Shown: positions 32,211 to 43,421, counted from the first letter of the stretch. The stretch: DNA of 64,000 nucleotides from an uncultured Arthrobacter sp. (GCF_947493765.1 NZ_CANLSZ010000002.1:186001-250000), one strand, 5' to 3'. The notes: generated by a model from the letters alone, not told the origin. A program made the numbers and translations.

Positions 32211-33752
32211 ATGATCGAAGGAGATCGAGTGACGAACCTCGCCAACAACCTGGTGTCCACCGCGACGAGGAGCCCCTCCGCCGTGGCCATCAAGCTCGAC
32301 GACGTCGAGGTCACCTTCGGCGCGCTGGAGCAGCTCAGCCAGAAAGTCGCGACGATCCTCGGCCAGTTCGGCATCCAGCGGGGCGATCGCGTGGCGCTGA
32401 TGATGCCGAACATCCCGCAGATGGCCTTCGTCTACTACGGCGTGCTGCGCACCGGGGCCGTGGTCGTGCCGCTGAATCCCCTGCTGAAGGGCCGCGAGGT
32501 GGCCTACCACCTGAGCAACTCGGGCGCGAAGCTCGTCTTCGCCTGGGAGGGCGTCAGCGCCGAGGCGACCGCCGGCGCCGAGGTCTCCGCGGAGGAGACC
32601 GACGCCGGGGTGGACGTGGTGACCGTGGACAGCGGAGCCTTCATGCAGCGCGTCTCGGCGGCCGAGCCGACACCGGAGGTCGTCGACCTCGACGGCGACG
32701 ACACCGCCGTGGTCCTGTTCACCTCCGGGACCACCGGTCGACCGAAGGGCGCCACCCTCTCCCACACCAATCTCTCGCGCAACGCCGAGATCTCCCGTGA
32801 CCTGATGGGGATCAAGGAAGGGGAGGTGCTCTTCGGGGGCCTGCCGTTCTTCCACATCTTCGGTCAGACGTGCGCCCTCAACGCCTCCGTCCTCACCGGC
32901 GCCACCGTGACCCTCCTGCCGCGGTTCGAGCCGGCCAAGGCGCTGGAGATCATCGCGCGGGATCGGGTGACCATCTTCGAGGGCGTGCCCACCATGTACG
33001 TGGCGATGCTGCGCACCCCCAGCGTCTCCTCCACCGATCTCTCCTCCGTCCGGGTGGCCGTCTCGGGCGGTTCCGCGCTGCCGGTGGAGGTACTGCACGA
33101 GTTCGAGCGGGTGTTCAAGGCCGATCTGCTCGAGGGCTACGGCCTGTCCGAGACCTCCCCGATCGTGAGCTTCAACCGCGTGGGGGAGCTGCGCAAGCCC
33201 GGCTCGATCGGCACCCCCGTGGAGGGTGTCGAGGTCCGCATGCTCGACGGCGAGGGCAACGACGTACCCCAGGGCGACGTCGGCGAGCTCTCCGTGCGCG
33301 GCCACTGCGTGATGAAGGGCTACTGGGAGAACGAGGAGGCCACGAGGACCGCGATCCCCGACGGCTGGTTCCGCACGGGCGATCTGGCCCGCTTCGACGA
33401 GGACGGCCTGATCTTCATCGTCGACCGCAAGAAGGAAGTGATCCTCCGCGGCGGGTACAACGTCTACCCGCGGGAGGTGGAGGAAGTGCTCTACGAGCAC
33501 CAAGCCGTGGCCGAGGCCGCCGTCATCGGTGTGCCGGACGAGCTGCACGGCGAGGAGATCGTGGCTGTCATCGGCCTCAAGGCCGAGCATGCCCCCGCCG
33601 ACGACGCCGCGGCCGAGGCCCTCTCGAACGAGATCGTCGCGTTCGCCAAGGATCGGGTGGCCGCCTACAAGTACCCGCGCCGCGTCGTGATCGTCGACGC
33701 CCTGCCCAAGGGACCCACGGGCAAGATCCTCAAGCGCGAGATCGCGGTCTAG
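32211..33752 (+). CDS. Long-chain-fatty-acid-CoA ligase-type AMP-binding enzyme
   Basis: 513 residues. It activates a carboxylic acid, most likely a fatty acid, to acyl-CoA through an acyl-AMP. The P-loop is FTSGTTGRPKGATLSH (about 165-180), followed by GYGLSETSP, GWFRTGDLARFDEDGLIFIVDR, the A8 hinge KKEVILRGGYNVYPREVEEVLY and the catalytic Lys in PTGKILKREI at the C-terminus. It is a complete single-domain ANL enzyme. The exact chain length is not visible. It stands alone, with a large terminator hairpin behind it. Confidence 0.93.
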   Translation: MIEGDRVTNLANNLVSTATRSPSAVAIKLDDVEVTFGALEQLSQKVATILGQFGIQRGDRVALMMPNIPQMAFVYYGVLRTGAVVVPLNPLLKGREVAYHLSNSGAKLVFAWEGVSAEATAGAEVSAEETDAGVDVVTVDSGAFMQRVSAAEPTPEVVDLDGDDTAVVLFTSGTTGRPKGATLSHTNLSRNAEISRDLMGIKEGEVLFGGLPFFHIFGQTCALNASVLTGATVTLLPRFEPAKALEIIARDRVTIFEGVPTMYVAMLRTPSVSSTDLSSVRVAVSGGSALPVEVLHEFERVFKADLLEGYGLSETSPIVSFNRVGELRKPGSIGTPVEGVEVRMLDGEGNDVPQGDVGELSVRGHCVMKGYWENEEATRTAIPDGWFRTGDLARFDEDGLIFIVDRKKEVILRGGYNVYPREVEEVLYEHQAVAEAAVIGVPDELHGEEIVAVIGLKAEHAPADDAAAEALSNEIVAFAKDRVAAYKYPRRVVIVDALPKGPTGKILKREIAV

Positions 33753-33790
33753 GCGGGGCGATCCGACCGGCAGCGCTCCTGCCGGGAGAC

Positions 33791-33834
33791 GCCGGGGCCG
33801 GGGTGGGGGACGGCTCCCCCTCCCCGGCCCCGGC
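33791..33834 (+). terminator. Large GC hairpin after the acyl-CoA ligase
   Basis: Arms 33791-33810 and 33815-33834 pair over 20 bases with one mismatch around a CGGC loop. There is no T tract. It is probably a bidirectional terminator or mRNA-stabilising stem, and it serves the convergent small acidic gene as well. Confidence 0.65.
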
Positions 33835-33891
33835 GCGGCGGGTACTGCGGCGGGGATCACCTGCCCGGCGGCCGAACAGTGGAACGGTGGA

Positions 33892-34056
33892 TCAGGCTCC
33901 GGAGCCCTCGTTGTCCGCCTCGAAGCCGGGAGCCACCTCTTCCTCGGGGTCCGGTCCGCCGTAGCCTCCCTCGGTCTGCTCGTCGGGCGCGCCGGCCTGC
34001 TCCGCGCCCTGCTCGCCGGGATCGTTGTCGGGGGTCTCGCTCTGGTTCTCGCTCAT
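33892..34056 (-). CDS. Small acidic hypothetical protein
   Basis: 54 residues from ATG 34056 with a strong RBS (GGAAGG, seven bases upstream). It is rich in Glu, Asp, Gly and Pro and probably disordered. The opening MSENQSETPDN resembles the MTENSHD start of the protein at 25970-26284, and both contain GGY/GDY-type motifs. The intact RBS argues that it is translated. The function is unknown. Confidence 0.65.
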   Translation of the reverse strand: MSENQSETPDNDPGEQGAEQAGAPDEQTEGGYGGPDPEEEVAPGFEADNEGSGA

Positions 34057-34214
34057 CTCGGTGCCTTCCGTGCAGCGTCCGCTCCCTGGTCGGGGGCTGA
34101 TTCTCAGCTTACTGACGATCACTGCCCCGGCAAGCCGGACCGGTCGAGGCGCTCGGGGGAAGACGCAGCCGGGCAACGGGTGTAATCGGGCCTGTTCTTT
34201 GACATGCTGGGGCG

Positions 34215-35846
<1,632 letters not shown>

Positions 35847-35875
35847 GGCGCAACGTCGTCGAGCCTGCCCAATCC

Positions 35876-37243
35876 TCAGAGGAGCTTGCGCAGCAGCTTC
35901 CGCTTGATCGGACCGAAGGGCGGGTACGCGAGGCGGAGCGTATCCATCCGGGTGGGCTTGGAGAACACGGACTGCCGGTGGCTGAATGTCCGGAACGAAT
36001 CGTGCCCGTGGTAGCTGCCCATCCCGCTCGTGCCGACGCCGCCGAACGGCAGTCCCGGGACCGCAAGCTGGATGGTGCTCACGTTGTGGGCCAGTCCGCC
36101 GGCCTGGACCCGCTCCGTGAACTCGTCCAGGTGCTCCCCGCTGTCACTGAACAAGTACGCCGCCAGAGGGTGCGGGCGCGCGGCGATGAACTCGATCGCC
36201 GCGTCGAGATCCGCCACCTCGAGGATGGGCAGGAGCGGCCCGAAGATCTCCTCCTGCATGAGCGCCGACCCCGGGTCCACCTCGCGCAGGATGGTCGGCT
36301 CGAGGTACCGCTCGGCGCGCTCGTGCCTGCCGCCGGAGACGACCGTGCCGTCGGGCAGCAGCTTCACGAGCCGGTCGAAGTGGTCGTCCGTGATGATCCG
36401 CCCGTAGTCGCCCGACTCCCGGGGATCGCTGCCGTAGAACTCCCGCACCGCCTCGGCCAGCGCCTCGGCGAGCGCGGGTGCCCGGTCCGGCGTCGTCAGG
36501 ACGTAGTCGGGAGCCACGCAGGTCTGCGCGGCATTCATGAACTTGCCGTGCGCGAGGCGCCGGGCCATGGTGCGCAGATCGCCGTCCAGGACGACGGCGG
36601 GAGACTTGCCGCCGAGTTCGAGGGTGACGGGCGTCAGGTGCTCGGCCGCGGCCTTCATCACGATCTTCCCCACACGCTCGCCCCCCGTGTAGAAGATGTG
36701 GTCCCAGGCCTGCGCCAGCAGGTCGGTGCTCACCTCGACCCCGCCCTCGACGACGGACACCGCCGAACGGTCCAGGTACAGCGGTACCAGGCGCGCGAGC
36801 GCCGCCGACGTGGCCGGAGCCAGTTCGCTGGGCTTGATCACCGCGGCGTTGCCCGCGGCGAGGGCGCCGACGAGCGGCGCCAGGACCAGCTGCATGGGGT
36901 AGTTCCAGGGCCCGATGATCAGGACGACGCCGAGCGGCCTCGCCTGGGTCCAGGCCCGGGCCGGGCGCAACCCGCCCGGCACGGAGACCTTCTCGGGTTC
37001 CATCCAGGCGTCCAGGTGCTTGAGGGCGAAGTCCAGTTCGGCCCGCACCACGGCCACCTCGGAGAGGAAGCCCTCCGTGCGGCTCTTGCCGAGATCCTCC
37101 TCGAGGGCGCCGGTCAGCTCGTCCTCCCGTTCGGAGAGCAGGCGCAGGAAGGCCTCGAGCTGCCCCCGGCGCCACTCGACGGGACGAGTGGCGCCGGTGT
37201 CGAAGAACCGGCGGTGGTCGGCGAGGAGTGTTGCGGCGTTCAT
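35876..37243 (-). CDS. NAD(P)-dependent aldehyde dehydrogenase, fatty-aldehyde type
   Basis: 455 residues from ATG 37243. It resembles class 3 aldehyde dehydrogenases, which are short and act on medium or long aldehydes. Conserved parts are IGPWNYPMQLVLAPLVGALAAGNAAVIKPSE, FYTGGERVGKIV, the catalytic Glu in VTLELGGKSPAVV and the catalytic Cys in NAAQTCVAPDYVL. The C-terminal tail is basic and hydrophobic (PIKRKLLRKLL), which suggests membrane association. It overlaps the short-chain dehydrogenase stop (ATGA), so the pair probably oxidises an alcohol or aldehyde in sequence. Confidence 0.93.
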   Translation of the reverse strand: MNAATLLADHRRFFDTGATRPVEWRRGQLEAFLRLLSEREDELTGALEEDLGKSRTEGFLSEVAVVRAELDFALKHLDAWMEPEKVSVPGGLRPARAWTQARPLGVVLIIGPWNYPMQLVLAPLVGALAAGNAAVIKPSELAPATSAALARLVPLYLDRSAVSVVEGGVEVSTDLLAQAWDHIFYTGGERVGKIVMKAAAEHLTPVTLELGGKSPAVVLDGDLRTMARRLAHGKFMNAAQTCVAPDYVLTTPDRAPALAEALAEAVREFYGSDPRESGDYGRIITDDHFDRLVKLLPDGTVVSGGRHERAERYLEPTILREVDPGSALMQEEIFGPLLPILEVADLDAAIEFIAARPHPLAAYLFSDSGEHLDEFTERVQAGGLAHNVSTIQLAVPGLPFGGVGTSGMGSYHGHDSFRTFSHRQSVFSKPTRMDTLRLAYPPFGPIKRKLLRKLL

Positions 37244-38094
37244 CGGTCTGCCTTCTGGTCGGTGCTGGTGCTCACCGGGCGCCCGGTGAACTTCTCCATG
37301 GAGCTGTAGACCCGGAAGACGCGTCCTGCGACGACGTCCCACACCGGCTGCGGCAGGAGATTGCGCAGGGTGCCGGCGAGCTGGACGGTCCAGGGCAGCT
37401 GTATGCGGGCCCTGCCCTCGAGGGCTCCGCGCCAGGCCTTGTCCACCACGTACCCGGGTTCCATCAGCGGCGTCATGAGCGGGCCGCGTGCGCCCTCGAA
37501 CATCCCGGTCTTGATGTAGCTGGGGATCAGGGTGGTGACGGCGATGGGGTGGCCGGCCTCGAGGAGCTCCAGGCGCAGCGAGTCGCTCCATCCGATCATG
37601 GCCCACTTGGTGGCCGCGTACACGCTCATCCGCGGGACGGCCAGGGTTCCCGAGGCCGACGCGATGTTGAGGATGCTGCCCGGGGTGCCGCGTTCGATCA
37701 TGGCCGGGAGGAAGGCCCGCGTGATGTGCATGGGACCCGCGAGATTGATGTCCAGGGTGGCGTCGATGTCGGTGGTGTGATCGTGCTCCCAGAAGTACTT
37801 GCCACGGACGATCCCCGCGTTGTTGACGAGCATGTCGGGCACGCCGACGTCGTTCAGGACCGACTGCGCCGCTGCCTGGATCGACTCGACGGACGCGACG
37901 TCCACCACGTAGCTGTGGAGCGCGGTCGCCGTCGAGGTCAGGGAGGTGACCACCTCCTCCAGGGCGTCCCCGTCCACGTCCCACAGGACGACGGCGGCGG
38001 CCCCCTCCTGGACGGCGCGCTCCACGTAGAGCCTGCCCATGCCGCGGCCCGCGCCGGTGACCAGGACGGTCCGTCCCGTGATGCTGAATGTCAT
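37240..38094 (-). CDS. Short-chain dehydrogenase/reductase
   Basis: 284 residues from ATG 38094. The nucleotide motif is VLVTGAGRGMG (TGxxxGxG), the active-site serine is in LNIASASG and the catalytic pair is Y-x-x-x-K in YAATKWAMIGW. The C-terminal extension (residues 240-284) contains a hydrophobic stretch around WTVQLAGTLRNLLPQPVW. It is followed by the aldehyde dehydrogenase with a four-base overlap. The substrate is unknown. Confidence 0.93.
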   Translation of the reverse strand: MTFSITGRTVLVTGAGRGMGRLYVERAVQEGAAAVVLWDVDGDALEEVVTSLTSTATALHSYVVDVASVESIQAAAQSVLNDVGVPDMLVNNAGIVRGKYFWEHDHTTDIDATLDINLAGPMHITRAFLPAMIERGTPGSILNIASASGTLAVPRMSVYAATKWAMIGWSDSLRLELLEAGHPIAVTTLIPSYIKTGMFEGARGPLMTPLMEPGYVVDKAWRGALEGRARIQLPWTVQLAGTLRNLLPQPVWDVVAGRVFRVYSSMEKFTGRPVSTSTDQKADR

Positions 38095-38196
38095 CGTCTG
38101 CCCTTTCTCTGGCTGCTCTGCAACGTAGCATCGAAGCCCGCGCGCTGCCGGTAGGATTTCCCGGGACCCCCGCGATCGCCTTCGGAAGGCAGACCC

Positions 38197-39525
38197 ATGA
38201 GCATACGAGGTATCGGCTGGACTCTCCACGGGGACGGCCGGAACGTGCGGGCCGGCGGTTTCGTGGCCCCCGACGAGCGCCTGAGCTGGCCCCGGACCGT
38301 CGGTATCGGCGCGCAGCACGTGGTGGCGATGTTCGGGGCCACCTTCCTCGTGCCGCTGATCACCGGCTTCCCGCCCTCCACCACGCTCCTGTTCTCCGGG
38401 ATCGGCACCCTCCTGTTCCTCGTCATCACGGCAGGGCGGATCCCCAGCTATCTCGGCTCCAGCTTCGCCTTCATCGCCCCGATCGCCGCAGCCCAGTCCC
38501 AGCACGGGCCGGCCGGCGCCCTGGGCGGCATCATCATGGCGGGCGCCGCCCTGGCCGTGATCGGGTTCATCGTGCACACCGCCGGCGCCCGGTGGATCCA
38601 GGTGGCCATGCCGCCCATCGTGACGGGCTCCATCGTGGCCCTGATCGGCCTCAATCTGGCGCCCACGGCCAAGGCCAGCTTCGAGCAGGCACCCCTCACC
38701 GCACTGGTCACGGTGCTCGCGATCCTGCTCGTCACAGTCCTGTTCAAGGGCATTCTCGGGCGGCTGTCGATCCTCGTCGGCGTGCTCGCGGGGTACGCCG
38801 TCGCCCTGCTCCGCGGGGAGGTGGATCTCGCCGCGATCGGCGCCGCGGCGTGGACCGGCCTGCCGGACTTCGCCGCTCCGGAGTTCCATCTCTCCGTCGT
38901 CGGGCTCTTCGTCCCCGTGGTCCTCGTCCTCGTGGCGGAGAACATCGGCCACGTGAAGTCGGTGGCCGCGATGACAGGCCGCGACCTGGACCCCCTGACC
39001 GGTCGGGCCCTCATGGCGGACGGGCTGGCCACCATGATCGCCGGCGCCGGTGGTGGGTCCGGCACCACCACCTACGCCGAGAACATCGGCGTCATGGCGG
39101 CCTCGCGCGTGTACTCAACGGCCGCCTACTGGGTGGCCGGCGTCGTCGCGATCCTGCTGAGCCTGTTCCCCAAGTTCGGTGCGCTGATCGCCACCGTGCC
39201 TCCCGGGGTGCTGGGCGGCGCGGGTGTGGTCCTCTACGGGATGATCGGGATCCTCGGGGTGCGCATCTGGGTGCAGAACCAGGTGGACTTCTCGAATCCG
39301 ATCAATCTGTCCACGGCCGGCGTGGCGCTGGTGATCGGCATCGCGGACTTCACCTGGGTGATCGGCGAGCTGACGTTCGCCGGGATCGCCCTCGGGACGG
39401 CGGCGGCACTGCTCATCTTCCACGGCATGACGGCGATCGCCCGGATCCGCGGCAGCGAGCACGTCGCCGGGCCCGAGGAGCTCGAATCGAGCGACCACGG
39501 CAGCAGACCCTCGAAGCTCGGTTGA
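38197..39525 (+). CDS. uraA: Uracil permease-like NCS2 transporter
   Basis: 442 residues with about 14 helices. The uracil-type signatures are VLVAENIGHVKSVAAMTGRD and GTTTYAENIGVMAASRVYS, the latter close to the E. coli UraA substrate-site helix. It moves uracil or a related base with protons. Start MSIRGIGWTLHGDGRNV has GGAAGG upstream. An upp gene is not visible in the window. Confidence 0.9.
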   Translation: MSIRGIGWTLHGDGRNVRAGGFVAPDERLSWPRTVGIGAQHVVAMFGATFLVPLITGFPPSTTLLFSGIGTLLFLVITAGRIPSYLGSSFAFIAPIAAAQSQHGPAGALGGIIMAGAALAVIGFIVHTAGARWIQVAMPPIVTGSIVALIGLNLAPTAKASFEQAPLTALVTVLAILLVTVLFKGILGRLSILVGVLAGYAVALLRGEVDLAAIGAAAWTGLPDFAAPEFHLSVVGLFVPVVLVLVAENIGHVKSVAAMTGRDLDPLTGRALMADGLATMIAGAGGGSGTTTYAENIGVMAASRVYSTAAYWVAGVVAILLSLFPKFGALIATVPPGVLGGAGVVLYGMIGILGVRIWVQNQVDFSNPINLSTAGVALVIGIADFTWVIGELTFAGIALGTAAALLIFHGMTAIARIRGSEHVAGPEELESSDHGSRPSKLG

Positions 39526-39592
39526 CCGGCTGCGACAATGAGCCGCATGCCATACCTTTCCGTCCTGCCCTGCGTTCCATGAGCAGCACCCC

Positions 39593-40597
39593 ATGACCAG
39601 TGGACCAATGACCCGTGAACTCTGGGCCTCCTCCGCCTGGCGCCAGGAGGCCGAGCAGTGGATCGACACTGCGCTCGCAGCCCTCGAGGTGCGGCGCACC
39701 GGGCCCGCCGAGCAGCCGCGCATCAGATTCTGGTCGACCCAGCTCGCGGTGCCCACGGATCACGGGACGCTGTGGTTCAAGGAGAACAATCCCGGGCAGC
39801 TCGCCGAGGCCTCCATCCTGTCGGTCCTCGGCGAGCTCGCACCGGACCGCGTGGCTGCGCCACTGGTCATCGACGCCTCCCGGGGGTGGATGCTCACCGC
39901 AGACTACGGGGTCACCGTGGACAGTCTCGGCCCGTCCGATCCTGCCCTCTGGGCGCGGATCGCCGTGGACTTCGCCGAGCTGCAGCGGATCGCGGCACCC
40001 CACGGGGACCGGCTCGCCGGGGCAGGGCTGGTCATCATGAACCCCGAGGTGGCCGTGGACTTCGTCCAGAACCAGCTGCAGCTCCACACGAGCATTCCGG
40101 CCGGGCACCCGATGCACCTGTCCGTGGAGGAGGCAGCCGACGTCGTCGCGCGCCTCCCGGCGATCGCCGCGGCCGTGGACGTGCTGCGCTCCGTGCCCGT
40201 GCCGCTCTCGCTCGACCACAACGACCTGCACGGTGGCAACTGCTTCCTCCCGGGAACCGATGAGGAGCCGCTGCGCTTCCTGGACTTCGCGGACTCCTAC
40301 TGGGCGCATCCGTTCAGCGCGCTGCTCGTGCCGATCACGCAGATGCGCGAGCAGTGGGGGACGACGCCGGGCGATCCACGGATCGAGGCGGTCATCACGG
40401 CGTACCTCGAGCGGTGGACGGACCATGCCCCGCTGAGCCGGCTGCGCGCCGCCGTCGAGCCCGCCCTGGCGCTGGCCGGGGTGCACCGGTACGCCTCGTG
40501 GCTGCGCCTGCTCGTGCACGCCGACGAGGAATCCCTGCGCGAGTACGCACCGACGGCACTGCGGCATCTGCGGACGCTGGGTGACCCGGTGCTCTAG
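39593..40597 (+). CDS. Phosphotransferase (aminoglycoside phosphotransferase fold)
   Basis: 334 residues. The kinase-like catalytic loop is SLDHNDLHGGNCFL and the metal-binding DFG-equivalent is LRFLDFADSYWAHP. The substrate and physiological role are unknown; antibiotic resistance is not implied by the fold alone. It is convergent with the DUF2975-like gene. Confidence 0.85.
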   Translation: MTSGPMTRELWASSAWRQEAEQWIDTALAALEVRRTGPAEQPRIRFWSTQLAVPTDHGTLWFKENNPGQLAEASILSVLGELAPDRVAAPLVIDASRGWMLTADYGVTVDSLGPSDPALWARIAVDFAELQRIAAPHGDRLAGAGLVIMNPEVAVDFVQNQLQLHTSIPAGHPMHLSVEEAADVVARLPAIAAAVDVLRSVPVPLSLDHNDLHGGNCFLPGTDEEPLRFLDFADSYWAHPFSALLVPITQMREQWGTTPGDPRIEAVITAYLERWTDHAPLSRLRAAVEPALALAGVHRYASWLRLLVHADEESLREYAPTALRHLRTLGDPVL

Positions 40598-40610
40598 GTC
40601 CTGCGCGGTT

Positions 40611-41102
40611 CTAGGCTGTTGTCGGCAGGACGGAGGTGGGGTGCTCCTGTGCGGAGGCGCTTCGGTCGAACCAGCCCATCACCCAGCCCCGCAGCGCGAC
40701 GGCGAGCGGGATCAGGGCGAGGGAGGCGAGCAGCCCGAAAAGCATCGCGGGTCCTCCGATATTCGCGACGAAACCCATGTACGCACATACTCCGGCACCG
40801 AGTACGGCCATGCCCGTGAGCGACGCCGCCATGACGTCGGCCCAGCGCCGTGCCCTACCGGTCGATGTCCCACCCGCCACAGCGATCGCGACGAGGCGCC
40901 AGGCTGCCACGATCGCCAGCTCCAGCCCAACGACTGCGATTATGAGGACCGCGACGGTCGGGGGTGCCAGGTGTGCGACTTCCGGGTAAGCGCCGGCCAC
41001 ATCGGAGCCGGCCCGTGGAATGACCACGACCTGAACCAGTAGTGCCGCGGCGGCCCAGAGCCCGAGGAAGAAACGGAGGGGAAGCGCTTCCTGCGTGGTC
41101 AT
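40611..41102 (-). CDS. DUF2975-like four-helix membrane protein
   Basis: 163 residues from ATG 41102 (MTTQEALPLRFFLGLW). Four hydrophobic segments lie at about 9-29, 48-68, 87-107 and 118-138. The order of segments and the final GWFDRSAS tail resemble DUF2975 membrane proteins, which often sit beside an Xre-type regulator; none is seen here. It is divergent from the membrane protein at 41211. The function is unknown. Confidence 0.7.
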   Translation of the reverse strand: MTTQEALPLRFFLGLWAAAALLVQVVVIPRAGSDVAGAYPEVAHLAPPTVAVLIIAVVGLELAIVAAWRLVAIAVAGGTSTGRARRWADVMAASLTGMAVLGAGVCAYMGFVANIGGPAMLFGLLASLALIPLAVALRGWVMGWFDRSASAQEHPTSVLPTTA

Positions 41103-41210
41103 GTCGCGATCCTCGTCCTCCGGCCGACGTCGGTCAACAGGGTGGCTACTTTCCCGGCCACCGTGCTCTCCCGAACGAGACCGTGCCCCCGGGACCAGTA
41201 GCCTCGTCTT

Positions 41211-41894
41211 GTGAGCGCTCACGCGAAGACGACCGACCCCGCAGCTGACGACTCCTCGGGGACAGCTGCCCGCTTTACCGGCGCCGTTGCACCGGCGGCG
41301 GCATGGGCGTTCGTCTTCCTGCTCCTGCGGATCCTCGCCGTCTCCGGCTACGACTGGAACACCGCCTTCGCCGTCAGCACCACCATCAGCTTCAGCGATG
41401 GGCTCGCCCTTCTCGTCGGGACGCTCATGGCCGGATACCTACTGGTGGCGATTCTCCTGATCGGCGTCCTTCCGCTGCTGGTCGCCACCCTCGTGTGGTC
41501 GTCCCGCGGGCTTCAGGCCGTCGTCGTGCTCTCCACCGTCCTGGCCGCGGTGACCATGATCGCCCTGACCGTGAGCTTCCACCTCGTGTGGCTGCCCGTT
41601 GCGGCAGCGGCCGTGTTCGGGATGTTCGCCCTCATCCGCATCCTTCCGGAAAGAAGCAGGGTGCGCCGCATCTTCTCCCGAGCCATGACCAGCGTGGGGT
41701 GGGTCACCGGCGTCTCCGTCCTGTTCGTCGCAGCCCTCGTCCAGACACCCTGGGTACCCGAGGAACGGATTGGCACCACCGACGGCACCATCACCGGCTA
41801 CGTCCTGAGCGTCGATTCGGGCTTCGTCAACATCCTCACCGAGGACCACACCTTCATGATCCTCATCAGCGGCGACATCACCTCGCGCGACTGA
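41211..41894 (+). CDS. Hypothetical membrane protein
   Basis: 227 residues from GTG. Five hydrophobic segments (about 24-44, 62-85, 95-118, 120-140 and 160-180) are followed by a soluble C-terminal domain of about 45 residues that looks like a short beta fold (RIGTTDGTITGYVLSVDSGFVNILTEDHTFMILISGDI). I do not recognise a family. It is the last gene before the island, and an inverted repeat lies behind it. Confidence 0.6.
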   Translation: MSAHAKTTDPAADDSSGTAARFTGAVAPAAAWAFVFLLLRILAVSGYDWNTAFAVSTTISFSDGLALLVGTLMAGYLLVAILLIGVLPLLVATLVWSSRGLQAVVVLSTVLAAVTMIALTVSFHLVWLPVAAAAVFGMFALIRILPERSRVRRIFSRAMTSVGWVTGVSVLFVAALVQTPWVPEERIGTTDGTITGYVLSVDSGFVNILTEDHTFMILISGDITSRD

Positions 41895-41918
41895 AACCAG
41901 GGGTCGGCACCCTAGGCG

Positions 41919-41957
41919 GCCACCGGCGAAGATGGCTCGCTTTCGGACGCCGGTGGC
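41919..41957 (+). terminator. Ten-base-pair hairpin after the membrane protein gene
   Basis: GCCACCGGCG (41919-41928) pairs perfectly with CGCCGGTGGC (41948-41957) across a 19-base loop, 25 bases past the stop codon. There is no T tract. It is the likely 3' end of the upstream transcript. The remaining 220 bases to the IS element hold no gene that I can support. Confidence 0.5.
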
Positions 41958-42180
41958 ACGAGTTCGTCGGGCTGCATCTTCGCGTCCCGGGACGATGCAC
42001 TCACGCGGGTGTAGCCCGTGTGCTCCATCTCAGCAGTCCGTCCCACAAAGTCCTAGCGACAGGAGCGCTGAGATACTTCACGGTGAGGTGACTTCCTGAG
42101 ACAGTCGACACCCCTAGATCTGGCGGAAGCTCTTCGGCTCCGACGGAGATGAATGCCTGTCTCGGGAACCTGTGGCGGTC

Positions 42181-42200
42181 TCAACCGGTCAATGCACCAC
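42181..42200 (+). repeat. Left terminal inverted repeat of the IS30 element
   Basis: TCAACCGGTCAATGCACCAC, exactly complementary to the right end. Confidence 0.95.
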
Positions 42201-42215
42201 TCCTTGGCAGGATGA

Positions 42216-43409
42216 GTGGTGGAGGTGCGTGTGGAGTTCACGATGGAGCAGCAGCAGGCGATCTGGGAGGGGTGGCGGGATGGTGAGTCCTTCCGCCAGG
42301 TCGGCGACCGGGTAGGGCAACCGGCGCACGTCATCCAGTACTTCCTCCGGGGCCATGGCGGCATCAAGCCGAGCGTTCCTCGGCGGCATCACCGGCACCT
42401 GAGTCATCAGGAGCGCGAGGAGATCTCCCGCGGTGTTGCGGCAGGATTGTCTGTCCGCCGGATCTCCGCGGCCCTGGGCAGGTCTCACTCGAGCATCTCC
42501 AGGGAGCTCGGGCGCAACGGCGGACGAACCGCGTACCGGGCAACAACCGCTGAAGATACAGCCCGCCTTCGGATGAAGCGGCCGAAGCTGACCCGGCTCA
42601 AACAACGACCGGCGTTGCTGAAGGTCGTGAAGGAGAAGCTGGTCCTGGGGTGGTCACCGGAGCAGATCGCCGCATGGTTGAAGCTGGCTTATCCCGAGGA
42701 CACGGTCATGCGCCTGTCCCACGAGGGGATCTACCGGTCGATCTACTACGAATACCGCCGTGAGCTCGACCGTGGCATGTCCCAGCATCTGCGCTCCGGG
42801 AGCACCATCCGCCGGCCACGAAAAGCCAAGCAGTCGTTGGGTCGTGGCCGGTTGAAGAACATGGTGCCCATCACCGCCCGCCCAGCATCAATCGAGGACC
42901 GCGTTGAAGTCGGCCACTGGGAAGGCGACCTCGTCATGGGAAAGAGGCCCTCCGCGGTAGCGACGCTAGTCGAACGCACCACCCGGGCCGTCAAAGTCGT
43001 TCATCTTCCCGACGGGTACAAAGCAGAGGCCGTACGCATCGCCCTGACTGAAGCGTTCACAGCGATTCCGGAACCGTTGCGCCGGTCGCTGACCTGGGAT
43101 CGCGGTCGGGAAATGGCAGAGCATCAGCAGCTTTCCACGGACCTGAGGATGGACGTCTACTTCTGCGCCCCAGGGAGCCCTTGGCAGCGCGGGACGAACG
43201 AGAACACGAACCGCATGCTCCGCCAATACCTCACGAAAGGCTCCGACCTCCAACGCTTCACAGCCAAAGACCTCGACGACATCGCGAACCTCCTCAACGA
43301 CCGTCCCCGGCAGGTCCTAAAATGGGCCAGCTCCAACGACCTCTACCAGGCCCACCTCAGCACCGCGAACCAGCCCGCGATACCCTCAGAATCACAGGTG
43401 GTGCATTGA
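42216..43409 (+). CDS. IS30-family transposase
   Basis: 397 residues from GTG 42216; ATG 42243 is an alternative. The N-terminal part has two helix-turn-helix regions (MEQQQAIWEGWRDGESFRQVGDRVG and REEISRGVAAGLSVRRISAALGRSHSSISRELGRNGG), the second being the IS30 signature. The DDE catalytic residues are seen in HWEGDLVMGK (Asp about 236), LTWDRGREMAEHQ (Asp about 294) and PWQRGTNENTNRMLRQYLTKG (Glu about 328). It is full-length and uninterrupted. Confidence 0.96.
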   Translation: MVEVRVEFTMEQQQAIWEGWRDGESFRQVGDRVGQPAHVIQYFLRGHGGIKPSVPRRHHRHLSHQEREEISRGVAAGLSVRRISAALGRSHSSISRELGRNGGRTAYRATTAEDTARLRMKRPKLTRLKQRPALLKVVKEKLVLGWSPEQIAAWLKLAYPEDTVMRLSHEGIYRSIYYEYRRELDRGMSQHLRSGSTIRRPRKAKQSLGRGRLKNMVPITARPASIEDRVEVGHWEGDLVMGKRPSAVATLVERTTRAVKVVHLPDGYKAEAVRIALTEAFTAIPEPLRRSLTWDRGREMAEHQQLSTDLRMDVYFCAPGSPWQRGTNENTNRMLRQYLTKGSDLQRFTAKDLDDIANLLNDRPRQVLKWASSNDLYQAHLSTANQPAIPSESQVVH

Positions 43410-43417
43410 CCGGTTGA
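43398..43417 (-). repeat. Right terminal inverted repeat of the IS30 element
   Basis: Perfect 20-base complement of the left end. It contains the transposase TGA stop codon. Confidence 0.95.
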
Positions 43418-43421
43418 GGTC

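Larger units (their letters stand above)
42181..43417 (+). mobile_element. Intact IS30-family insertion sequence (1237 bp)
   Basis: One transposase gene lies between perfect 20-bp inverted repeats (42181-42200 and 43398-43417, TCAACCGGTCAATGCACCAC). It is flanked on both sides by GGTC (42177-42180 and 43418-43421), a likely target duplication. The transposase stop codon lies within the right repeat, as is common in compact IS30 elements. The frame is intact, so the element may be active. Confidence 0.93.

Noticed and set aside
39593-40597. Aminoglycoside resistance gene
   Set aside because: The phosphotransferase fold is shared by many small-molecule kinases; no resistance-specific features are visible.
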